The notes beneath the pieces were generated by a model, which saw nothing but the letters and a program-made list of their open reading frames with translations, searched no databases and was not told where the DNA came from. Source: JACDDK01 sp038198445 (lineage in GTDB: Bacteria > Actinomycetota > Rubrobacteria > Rubrobacterales > Rubrobacteraceae). Taken from it: a stretch of 8,588 nucleotides of DNA. The stretch is from contig JBBPZZ010000187.1 of assembly GCA_038198445.1 (NCBI GenBank), positions 1-8,588 on the forward strand, given 5' to 3'. Numbering within the stretch: position 1 is the first letter of the stretch; the number at the start of each line of letters is the position of its first letter. Below are positions 1-5,957 of this stretch, piece by piece. Position numbers and translations under genes: made by a program.

Positions 1-408
1 CCTGCCGAACATCCCGCCGTCTTTTAGCAGCCCGATGGTGGCCTCCTTGTAGCCGCCGTAGAGCTTGTAGAGCCTCACCGTGCCGTAGCGCAGGAAGTGA
101 AGCTGGTCCGCTGGTTCTCCCGGCGAGTAGATCGGCTCGCCGGGACCTAGTACACGCTCCGTCGTCCTCAAACCGGCCTTTTCCAGGTTCGCGAGCACGA
201 ACGTCGTCGGCGGTTCCCGTCCTGGAGCCGAAATATCTTCAACGCGCCGTCCGCCAGCGTAGGAGTTAGAGGGCCGGCTCTTGTCCGGCGAGCGAAACAC
301 CCCAACGAGTGCCAGCGTGTATAGCAAGACGCCAAGCGACGGCCTCTTGAAGGCGACCGTCGCCCCAAGAATCAGTTTGTCTATTAGATTTTTTAACAAG
401 CGATCCAC
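1..408 (-). CDS. Crp/Fnr-family transcriptional regulator, N-terminal part (gene runs out of the window)
   Basis: The 136 visible codons end at the window edge. From about residue 72 they read as the cNMP-binding-like beta-roll of Crp/Fnr/NtcA regulators: LGPGEPIYSPGEPADQLHFL, then YGTVRLYKLYGGYKEATIG, then LLKDGGMFG. The DNA-binding helix-turn-helix is expected beyond the window. I place the start at the GTG at 408-406 because a strong AGAAGGAGG site lies 6 nt upstream of it; an in-frame ATG at 456-454 has no such site. The unusual part is residues 1-71: a basic/hydrophobic N-terminus (MDRLLKNLIDKLILGATVAF) and a hydrophobic stretch LGVLLYTLALVGVF (about 25-38), then a polar linker. Family members usually begin the beta-roll within roughly the first 20 residues. 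The gene is divergent from the marR operon. The effector is unknown; resemblance to nitrogen regulator NtcA is an impression, not a proof. Confidence 0.8.
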   Translation of the reverse strand, partial: MDRLLKNLIDKLILGATVAFKRPSLGVLLYTLALVGVFRSPDKSRPSNSYAGGRRVEDISAPGREPPTTFVLANLEKAGLRTTERVLGPGEPIYSPGEPADQLHFLRYGTVRLYKLYGGYKEATIGLLKDGGMFGR

Positions 409-536
409 CCACAGCCTCCTTCTAACAAGAGATATGCCCTCGCCCACGACGGGCATTCAAAGTAACGCATGTACCCAGTATGCTACCCTATCGTCAGCCT
501 CACCGGCTCCTGGTTCGTAAACATGAAGGACTTAAG

Positions 537-551
537 CGCGAAAACTTCGCG
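537..551. repeat. Perfect inverted repeat in the divergent intergenic region
   Basis: CGCGAA-AAC-TTCGCG is a 6-bp-arm palindrome with a 3-nt spacer, between the Crp-like gene and marR. It could be a regulator half-site pair (for example for the Crp-like protein) or a small hairpin. There is no T-run, so it is not a convincing terminator. Bases 409-536 to its left contain only the 5' leader and ribosome site of the Crp-like gene and no other gene that I can support. Confidence 0.4.
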
Positions 552-577
552 TTGAATAGAGAATTTCCGAGAAGAAG

Positions 578-618
578 TGAAACTTCTCACAATAGTTTCA
601 TATGCAAAGGTTGAAACT
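578..618. promoter_or_regulatory. Candidate MarR operator: three alternating 7-bp half-sites
   Basis: TGAAACT (578-584), AGTTTCA (594-600) and TGAAACT (612-618) alternate in orientation. They form two overlapping inverted repeats with spacers of 9 and 11 bp that share the middle half-site. A second inverted repeat, GAGAAG (569-574) with CTTCTC (583-588), overlaps the left half-site, and TGCAAAG occurs twice (603-609, 618-624). The array ends at the -35-like hexamer of the candidate marR promoter, where MarR proteins typically bind to repress their own operon. The sequence pattern is seen directly; the assignment to this MarR protein is inferred from position. Confidence 0.6.
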
Positions 619-638
619 GCAAAGATCAGATATAGACT
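611..638 (+). promoter_or_regulatory. Possible sigma70-type promoter of the marR-efflux operon
   Basis: TTGAAA (611-616) and TAGACT (633-638) are 16 bp apart and lie 32 bp upstream of the marR start. The -10 match is moderate (4 of 6). The -35 overlaps the third operator half-site, so repressor binding would block polymerase. Transcription would begin near 645, leaving a leader of about 25 nt. Confidence 0.4.
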
Positions 639-670
639 ACGCGGGTCATTAAGATTTCAGAGGATCGAGA

Positions 671-1111
671 ATGGTAGAAGAGCAGAGTAAGGTAGAGGCG
701 TTGCGGGGAGTACATCCGGTGTTGCCGTCTCTGGCGGTGGCGTTCAAGCGGATGGTAGCGACGATAGAACGGGAGTCCGGTGTCGCGGGCATGAAGTGGT
801 TCGTGCTGACGTTGCTCGACCGCCGAGATGGATTGAGCCAGGGCGAGTTGACGCAGGAGTTCGAGCTGGACGCATCGCGCGTTACCCGGACGGCCCAGTC
901 GCTGGAGAGTGACGGGTTCATCCGGCGGGAGCGGGACCCGGAGGACAACCGGGTGATGCGGATGTATCTGACCGAGAATGGCCGGGAGCAGTTGCAGAAG
1001 CTGCCGGAAATCAACGAGGAGCTTCGGCGCAGGGTACACAGCGTCTTGAGCGAGGAAGAGTTCGAGGAGCTTCGGAGGATGCTGGGCTTGCTCGCCGGGG
1101 CGATGAAGTGA
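671..1111 (+). CDS. MarR-family transcriptional repressor
   Basis: This 146-residue protein has the usual length and layout of MarR regulators: helical dimerisation ends (about 1-35 and 108-146) around a winged helix-turn-helix. Visible elements are GLSQGELTQEFELDASRV (helix-turn-helix, recognition helix about 67-80, SRVTRTAQSLES) and the wing DGFIRRERDPEDNRVMRMYL with the family-typical D-x4-R pattern, followed by LTENGREQL. AGAGGA 6 nt upstream supports the ATG. There is no cysteine, so thiol-oxidation sensing as in OhrR is excluded; a ligand-binding switch is more likely. It is the first gene of the efflux operon, 52 nt before the first transporter, and has a repeated operator-like element upstream. 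It therefore most likely represses itself and the transporters until a substrate or inducer binds. The inducer cannot be read from the sequence. Confidence 0.93.
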   Translation: MVEEQSKVEALRGVHPVLPSLAVAFKRMVATIERESGVAGMKWFVLTLLDRRDGLSQGELTQEFELDASRVTRTAQSLESDGFIRRERDPEDNRVMRMYLTENGREQLQKLPEINEELRRRVHSVLSEEEFEELRRMLGLLAGAMK

Positions 1112-1163
1112 CGGCGCGAGTGTTTTTTAGAGTGATGGAATTTTTATACCAAGGAGGGCTGAG

Positions 1164-3047
1164 ATGAGCGTAGGAGTTTCGCAAGTGGAGCAGTCCGGGC
1201 GTCGGGAGACTGTTCTTGCGGTGGCGGGGCTCATGCTCGCACTGTTCCTGGTGGCGTTGGACCAGACCATCGTCGGGACGGCGTTACCCAAGATAATCGC
1301 GGATCTCAACGGGTTCGAGCACTACGCCTGGGTAACGACGGCGTATCTGTTGGCTTCTACGGCCATGATCCCGGTAATAGGTAAGCTTGGCGACATCTAC
1401 GGCAGGAAGTGGTTCCTCGTCGCGGGGGTGGCTATCTTTCTGGTTGGGAGCGCGCTTTGCGGTGCGGCGTGGGGTATGACAGAGCTAATAATCTTCCGCG
1501 GTATCCAGGGCCTCGGGGCGGGCATGATCTTCTCCAACATCTTCACGTCGGTCGCGGATATATTCCCGGACCCGGCGCGCCGGGCAAAGTATCAGGGGCT
1601 TTTCTTCAGCGTCTTCGCGCTCACGAGTGTCATTGGCCCGACACTTGGTGGTTGGATCACGGACAACCTCTCCTGGCGCTGGGTCTTCTACGTCAACCTG
1701 CCCCTGGGCATTTTCTCTCTGTTCGCCCTTCCGATCGTGCTTCACCAGAGCGCCCGTCGCTTCGGGGTGAAGATCGACTACATCGGCGCCGCCACCATAA
1801 CGGCGTCCGTCGTGTCGCTCTTGTTGTCGCTGTCGTGGGTCGGCGAGGGTTACGACTGGGACGCCACCCGTGTAATCATCGGGTTCGTCGTCGCGGGGAT
1901 ACTCCTCGCCGCTTTCATCCCGATAGAGCTTCGGGCTTCCGAGCCCGTAATACCGCTCTCGCTGTTCAAGAGCCGGGTCTTTAGTTCGGCGGCGCTTCTC
2001 ATGTTCATGGTCGGCATCGCGATGTTCGGGATCATCCTGTACACGCCGCTGTTCGTGCAGGGCGTCCTCGGCAAGACCGCCACGGGGTCCGGCACGGTCC
2101 TTACGCCGCTGGTCCTCACGATGACGATGATGGGTGTAGTCATCGGCCAGATCGTAGCCCGCGTAAAACGTATAAAGCCGTTTATGATCTTCGGGGCGAT
2201 AGTGATGACCTTCGGCGTCTACCTGCTCACGACGCTCGACGTGAACTCCACCCAGACGACGGTCGCCCTCTACCTCATTGTCGTGGGACTCGGGCTCGGG
2301 CCGCTCATGCCGTCGGCTACCCTGGCCGTCCAGAGTACGGTGGATAAGAGGCTCCTCGGCGTCGCGACCTCCGCCACGCAGTTCATCCGCTCGCTAGGCT
2401 CGACTGTCGGGACGGCGGTCATAGGCTCGCTCGTCACTTCCGGTTACGCCGACCATCTGAAGAACAATGCTCCGGCGCAGGCTCCGGGACGTCTGATCGG
2501 CGCCCTCAAAGACCCGAACGCGCTGGTCAGCGACCGGGCGCGCAACGCCCTCGACCGCGTCGCTTCAGCATTCCCTGGCGGGGACCAACTCGTCAACCAG
2601 ATCCTTCAGGTCGCCCGAAAGGGGCTCTCGGACTCCGTCCACGACGGCTTCGTCTTCACCCTCGCCGCCGTGGCGTTCGCCATCGTGGCGGCCTTGTTGA
2701 TGAAGAACATCAAGCTGGGCGCGCCGGGCGCGGCGCCCGTTCCCGTCCCGGCCGCAACATCGAACGGCAGGCAGGAGACGATGCTCACGGGGATCACCCT
2801 AGAGTACCTCGCCCGGCGGATCGAGACCGCGAATGGAGATTCTCCGAACCTCGTCTCCGCGGCTTCGAGCCTCGTGCCCGGAGATGAAGGCACGCACAAA
2901 GAGCGCGCCCGTCTCGCCGTGGATCAAGTCCTGCGACCCCTGGCGCTGCAAGCCCTGAGCGCGAGCGTTGGGCGTAACGGCTCGAACGGGGCCTCCCCGA
3001 ACGGCAAAGGCCCGGTCGAGGAGCGCGTCCATCCGGGAAGTGTTTAG
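1164..3047 (+). CDS. DHA2-family (EmrB/QacA-like) MFS efflux transporter with extra C-terminal domain
   Basis: This 627-residue inner-membrane transporter belongs to the 14-TM drug:H+ antiporter-2 branch of the major facilitator superfamily. Diagnostic motifs are the TM1 signature ALDQTIVGTALPKI (acidic D33 present), motif A GKLGDIYGRK (73-82), antiporter motif C GPTLGGW (158-164), and WRWVFYVNLPLG (171-182) typical of DHA2. Hydrophobic helices continue to about residue 513. Then come a low-complexity linker (APGAAPVPVPAA) and an unusual cytoplasmic domain at about 540-602 with RRIETANGDSPNLV and AASSLV, followed by a G/N/S-rich tail. The usual DHA2 length is about 470-530 residues, so roughly 100 residues are extra. 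The next gene carries the same domain. AAGGAGG lies 6 nt before the ATG. It probably exports toxic lipophilic or cationic compounds under MarR control; the substrate is unknown. Confidence 0.93.
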   Translation: MSVGVSQVEQSGRRETVLAVAGLMLALFLVALDQTIVGTALPKIIADLNGFEHYAWVTTAYLLASTAMIPVIGKLGDIYGRKWFLVAGVAIFLVGSALCGAAWGMTELIIFRGIQGLGAGMIFSNIFTSVADIFPDPARRAKYQGLFFSVFALTSVIGPTLGGWITDNLSWRWVFYVNLPLGIFSLFALPIVLHQSARRFGVKIDYIGAATITASVVSLLLSLSWVGEGYDWDATRVIIGFVVAGILLAAFIPIELRASEPVIPLSLFKSRVFSSAALLMFMVGIAMFGIILYTPLFVQGVLGKTATGSGTVLTPLVLTMTMMGVVIGQIVARVKRIKPFMIFGAIVMTFGVYLLTTLDVNSTQTTVALYLIVVGLGLGPLMPSATLAVQSTVDKRLLGVATSATQFIRSLGSTVGTAVIGSLVTSGYADHLKNNAPAQAPGRLIGALKDPNALVSDRARNALDRVASAFPGGDQLVNQILQVARKGLSDSVHDGFVFTLAAVAFAIVAALLMKNIKLGAPGAAPVPVPAATSNGRQETMLTGITLEYLARRIETANGDSPNLVSAASSLVPGDEGTHKERARLAVDQVLRPLALQALSASVGRNGSNGASPNGKGPVEERVHPGSV

Positions 3048-3095
3048 GAACCCCAGGTAACGTCTGGTCGTGAAGGGATTAGAGGAGAGAGACGA

Positions 3096-4796
3096 GTGAC
3101 GGTCGGAGAGTCTCACGCTTCGGACAATCGGAAGTGGCTGGTACTCTCGGCCGTATCCATCGGGACGTTCCTGAGCACCCTGAGCGGCAGCATCGTGAAC
3201 ATCTCGCTGCCCACCATCGCCCACGACTTCGGGGTCGGCGTCTCGGATATAGAGTGGATCGTGGTTGCGTACCTGCTCACCGCCGGGAGCCTCCTTCTGA
3301 CCTTCGGCCGTCTGGGAGACATCCTCGGCTACAAGAGAGTCTATATAGCAGGGTTCGGGCTCTTTACGGTCGCGAGCCTCTTCTGCGGCCTGGCGCAGGG
3401 GGTTGGGGAGCTAACGGCTCTCCGGGTCGTGCAGGGGATCGGTTTCGGCATGGTCCAGGCGATAGGACCGGCGATCATAACCTCCGTCTTCTCCGCTTCC
3501 GAGCGGGGCCGGGCGCTGGGCCTGACGGCGGTGAGCATCTCCATCGGGCTCACGCTCGGGCCGACGCTCGGCGGCGTGTTGACCGAATGGGCGTCGTGGC
3601 GTTGGATCTTTTTCGTCAACCTGCCCGTCGGGCTCGCCGGAATCCTATGGTCCTGGAAGGTGCTCCCCGGCGGCCGGAACGAGACGAAAGGGCGCTTCGA
3701 CATACCCGGCGCGCTCCTCGTCGGGGCTGCCATGTTCTGCCTGCTGCTCGCCCTCGTCGAGGGGGTGGACTGGGGTTGGGGCAGCGCCCGAATCCTCGGT
3801 CTCTTCGCCGCCTTCGCGGCGCTGGCAATAGCCTTCGTGGTGACTGAGCTGCGGGTTCGCCAGCCGATGTTCGACCTCAAACTCTTCACCATCCGTACTT
3901 TCTCGGCCGGCAACGCCAGCCTGATAATCGCCTTTCTGGCACTGTTCGTCGCCACGTTCCTGATGCCGTTCTTCCTACAGCGCGGGCAGGGTTTCTCCGT
4001 GCTGCACGCCGGGCTGCTGCTAACGCCGCTTTCGCTGACCACCCTCGTTGCGGCCCCCATCAGCGGGTCGCTCTCGGATAAGATAGGGAGCAGAGTCCTC
4101 GCCACCTCCGGCCTGATCGTCATGGCCTTGGGCCTACTCGCCCTCGCCCGGATGGACGCCGGGACGGGCGCGTGGGACGTAGTCTGGAGGCTTGCCGTCG
4201 TGGGCTTGGGTCTCGGGATGTTCTCCAGCCCCAACAACAGCTCGGTGCTCGGCTCTGTACCCCGCTCCCTGCTCGGCACGGCCTCGGGCACGGTGGCCCA
4301 GATGAGGATTACGGGACAGGTACTCGGGATCGCCGCGGGCGGCGCGATACTCGCCAGCCGCGTCTCGGAGCACGCCAGGAATTTGGCGGGCGACGTACCC
4401 CGGAATCTTGTGCAGCGCGACGCCCTCATCCTGTCTATCAACGACGCACTCTACTTCGCCGCAGCAGTCTGCGTTGTCGGCGCGCTGGCAAGCCTGGTGC
4501 GGGGCGAGAAAGGGGCGGATGAGGGGGCGCCTTCTGGGGGTTCGGAGAAGACACCGGCCGAGAACTTACTGCTTTCGGGTGTGGTCCTGGCGTATGTGGC
4601 GCAGAGGATCGAGAGCGCCAACGGAGATTCTCCGCGTCTGATCCAGGCCGCGTCCAACCTCGTCGAGCCGAACGGCGAAGTCTCCGAGCGGGCTCGGGCG
4701 CTGAAGGCCGGAGAGGAAGTGCTAAAACCCATGTCCCGGACGTTGATGTTGAGCTATCTAGTGAACCGCGTAAGCGAACCAGGAAGGAGAAAGTAA
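3096..4796 (+). CDS. Second DHA2-family MFS efflux transporter with the same C-terminal domain
   Basis: This 566-residue paralogue of the preceding transporter starts at a GTG 8 nt after GAGGAG. Motif A GRLGDILGYKR (71-81), motif C GPTLGG (155-160) and WRWIFFVNLPVG (168-179) identify it as DHA2. Membrane helices run to about residue 468. A polar linker follows, then a tail domain (about 490-556): VAQRIESANGDSPRL, AASNLV, SERAR, EEVLKPMSRTLMLSYL. This aligns with the tail of the first transporter, about 20 of 31 residues identical over the core by eye. In TM1 the motif reads LSGSIVNISLP; the acidic residue usual in LD-x-x-IVN-x-ALP is a serine here. It lies 48 nt after the first transporter and 2 nt before the next gene, so it is surely co-transcribed. 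Whether it pumps a different substrate, or works only with its partner, is open. Confidence 0.92.
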   Translation: MTVGESHASDNRKWLVLSAVSIGTFLSTLSGSIVNISLPTIAHDFGVGVSDIEWIVVAYLLTAGSLLLTFGRLGDILGYKRVYIAGFGLFTVASLFCGLAQGVGELTALRVVQGIGFGMVQAIGPAIITSVFSASERGRALGLTAVSISIGLTLGPTLGGVLTEWASWRWIFFVNLPVGLAGILWSWKVLPGGRNETKGRFDIPGALLVGAAMFCLLLALVEGVDWGWGSARILGLFAAFAALAIAFVVTELRVRQPMFDLKLFTIRTFSAGNASLIIAFLALFVATFLMPFFLQRGQGFSVLHAGLLLTPLSLTTLVAAPISGSLSDKIGSRVLATSGLIVMALGLLALARMDAGTGAWDVVWRLAVVGLGLGMFSSPNNSSVLGSVPRSLLGTASGTVAQMRITGQVLGIAAGGAILASRVSEHARNLAGDVPRNLVQRDALILSINDALYFAAAVCVVGALASLVRGEKGADEGAPSGGSEKTPAENLLLSGVVLAYVAQRIESANGDSPRLIQAASNLVEPNGEVSERARALKAGEEVLKPMSRTLMLSYLVNRVSEPGRRK

Positions 4797-4798
4797 CT

Positions 4799-5251
4799 AT
4801 GACCAAGTACTTTACCGGGGCGGTGGGGGCGCTACTCGGCGCCCTGGCCGGAGCGTGGCTGATGCTCGCTCCATTCGCCCTCGCCTACCAGAACTCGGGC
4901 GCGGATTGGGCGGACCCGACCTACGTGGACTTCTGGACGGGGCTTCCGCTCGTCGTGATCTCCGTAGTAGGCTTCATCCTCTATGTAATGGGGCTCGTCG
5001 AAGAATTGCGCCGCCGCGGCGTCATGCGGCGTCCTTACGCTCCCGAGCAGCAGACGCAGCCTGCCGGTGCGCCGCCGGATAACGCGCCCGCGCAGCAGGG
5101 CAACATGGAGCAGGTCCTCATGCCTCTCGTGACGGCGATGCTGAAGGACATGCAGGAGCGCGACCGCAAGCAAGACGGAGAACATCAAACGGCGCCCAAC
5201 AACACGCAGCAGTTTCAAAGCGCCGGAGAAGAAGGGAGCGTGAGGAGGTAA
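4799..5251 (+). CDS. Small two-helix membrane protein with Q/P/A-rich cytoplasmic tail
   Basis: I do not recognise a named gene. The 150 residues hold two hydrophobic segments (about 7-29 and 46-66) joined by a short loop LAPFALAYQNSGADWADPTY and WTG, then RRRG, which by the positive-inside rule puts the C-terminus in the cytoplasm. The tail is a Q/P/A-rich linker (about 80-101) and a probable amphipathic helix (MEQVLMPLVTAMLKDMQERD, 103-122). The hairpin with G-x-W-x3-APF and W-x2-G-x-x-L vaguely resembles SPW-repeat membrane proteins. AAGGAG lies 9-10 nt before the ATG, and the start is 2 nt after the transporter stop, so translation is probably coupled. The following gene is a shorter relative. 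Position suggests an accessory or stabilising subunit of the efflux pumps; this is inference. Confidence 0.85.
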   Translation: MTKYFTGAVGALLGALAGAWLMLAPFALAYQNSGADWADPTYVDFWTGLPLVVISVVGFILYVMGLVEELRRRGVMRRPYAPEQQTQPAGAPPDNAPAQQGNMEQVLMPLVTAMLKDMQERDRKQDGEHQTAPNNTQQFQSAGEEGSVRR

Positions 5252-5514
5252 TGGCACCACAGGCAAGGATAGGCATAATCACAACCGTCATCGCGTTTTT
5301 GGCGGGAGTCTGGATCTTCCTGGCGCCGTTTATCGTGGAGTACCAGAAAGTTGGGCAGGACTGGATCGATGCCACCAAGAATGACCTCTGGACCGGCGGC
5401 GCGCTTATAGCCGTCTCCGCCCTGACGCTGCTACTGTTCACCGCTTTTGCCCTGCACGACGCCGATCGCGCCGCCAGGATCAAGAACGCCGCTAAGCCAG
5501 ACGAGCAAAGTTAG
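5251..5514 (+). CDS. Small two-helix membrane protein, paralogue of the preceding gene
   Basis: The 87 residues form a hairpin of two hydrophobic segments (about 8-28 and 46-67) with the loop APFIVEYQKVGQDWIDATKND and WTGGALIAVSA. The shared pattern with the preceding protein is G-x-W-x3-APF-x3-YQ-x2-G-x-DW-x-D-x3-x-D-x-WTG. It lacks the long tail of its neighbour and ends in a short charged segment. Its ATG overlaps the previous stop codon (TAATG). GAGGAGG ends only 2 nt before the start, a tight spacing that suggests reinitiation by ribosomes finishing the upstream gene. It is the last gene of the operon. Function is unknown; it may pair with the preceding protein or with one of the two transporters. 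Confidence 0.82.
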   Translation: MAPQARIGIITTVIAFLAGVWIFLAPFIVEYQKVGQDWIDATKNDLWTGGALIAVSALTLLLFTAFALHDADRAARIKNAAKPDEQS

Positions 5515-5531
5515 AAAGCGAGCGCGGCAGG

Positions 5532-5551
5532 TAGCGTAGCGAACGCTATTT
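5532..5551 (+). terminator. Possible weak terminator of the efflux operon
   Basis: TAGCGT-AGCGA-ACGCTA is a 6-bp stem with a 5-nt loop, followed by TTT, 17 nt after the last stop codon of the operon and 25 nt before the tRNA gene. The T-tract is short, so termination may be partial. A TAAACT hexamer at 5554-5559 is a possible -10 for the tRNA, but no good -35 is visible. Confidence 0.4.
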
Positions 5552-5575
5552 GGTAAACTCCTGTCCGTCGCTCCC

Positions 5576-5666
5576 GGAGAGGTGTCCGAGTTGGCCGAAG
5601 GAGCGCGACTGGAAATCGCGTAGGCGGTTTATAGCCGTCTCGTGGGTTCGAATCCCACCCTCTCCG
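5576..5666 (+). tRNA. tRNA-Ser (anticodon GGA)
   Basis: The 91-nt gene folds as a class II tRNA. The acceptor stem pairs GGAGAGG (5576-5582) with CCTCTCC (5659-5665), discriminator G. The anticodon arm is CGCGA / CTGGAAA / TCGCG with GGA at 5611-5613, reading UCC/UCU serine codons. A long variable arm follows, then the T arm GTGGG-TTCGAAT-CCCAC. The CCA end is not encoded. A pyrimidine-rich run follows directly. Serine is supported by both the anticodon and the long variable arm. A recombinase remnant lies just downstream, so this gene is a likely past integration site. Confidence 0.97.
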
Positions 5667-5716
5667 CTCTTTACTTCTATTTGCAGGTAAAAGCGGTGGC
5701 GCGGAGAAGCAAAAGC

Positions 5717-5743
5717 GGGGTCCTGCAACCTCTACGGGACCCC
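5717..5743. repeat. Inverted repeat downstream of tRNA-Ser
   Basis: GGGGTCC (5717-5723) and GGACCCC (5737-5743) could form a 7-bp stem with a 13-nt loop between the tRNA and the recombinase remnant. There is no T-run after it. It may be a hairpin ending the tRNA or remnant transcripts from either side, or part of the old attachment region. Nothing else is recognised in 5667-5761. Confidence 0.35.
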
Positions 5744-5761
5744 TGCTCACTGCAACCGCGA

Positions 5762-5957
5762 TCAGCCGAGCGCCTCATCCATCGTCCCAGACGCCGCATC
5801 CCCCATACTGGGCAGCAAGTGGCAGTAGTGTCTAGCGTAATGGAGATGGTCGAGTGCCCCAACAACTCCTGCACGAGCTTGGCGTGTACGCCTCTGGCGA
5901 GTAGCAGCGTGGCGCAGGTGTATAACGGGGATCGTGGAAACGAATGTCCGGTAACCT
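5762..5957 (-). pseudogene. C-terminal remnant of a phage-type tyrosine recombinase (integrase)
   Basis: Reading leftward and allowing for frameshifts, the stretch gives RLPDIRFHDPRYT, then TCATLLLARGVHAKLVQELL, GHSTISITLDT, then CHLLPSMGDAASGTMDEALG and a stop. This is the C-terminal catalytic segment of phage-type integrases, whose usual form is FHDLRHTCATLLL ... LLGH ... LDTY-x-H. Two frameshifts are visible. One is about 2 extra bases near 5919, just after the HxxR box. The other is a one-base loss near 5827 that destroys the catalytic tyrosine codon (ACT-TAC expected, ACTAC seen). The N-terminal domain and the first catalytic arginine are absent. The left end lies about 95 bp from the tRNA-Ser 3' end, the classic place for an element integrated in a tRNA gene. 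It is certainly inactive. Confidence 0.85.

Noticed and set aside
454..456. ATG as start of the Crp-like gene
   Set aside because: In frame but with no ribosome site; the GTG at 408-406 has a near-perfect site at the right distance.
3341..4441. A 366-codon open frame on the minus strand inside the second transporter
   Set aside because: It is the reverse-frame shadow of a high-GC transporter gene; its Arg/Ser/Pro-rich translation has no family features and no ribosome site, and the plus strand is clearly coding.
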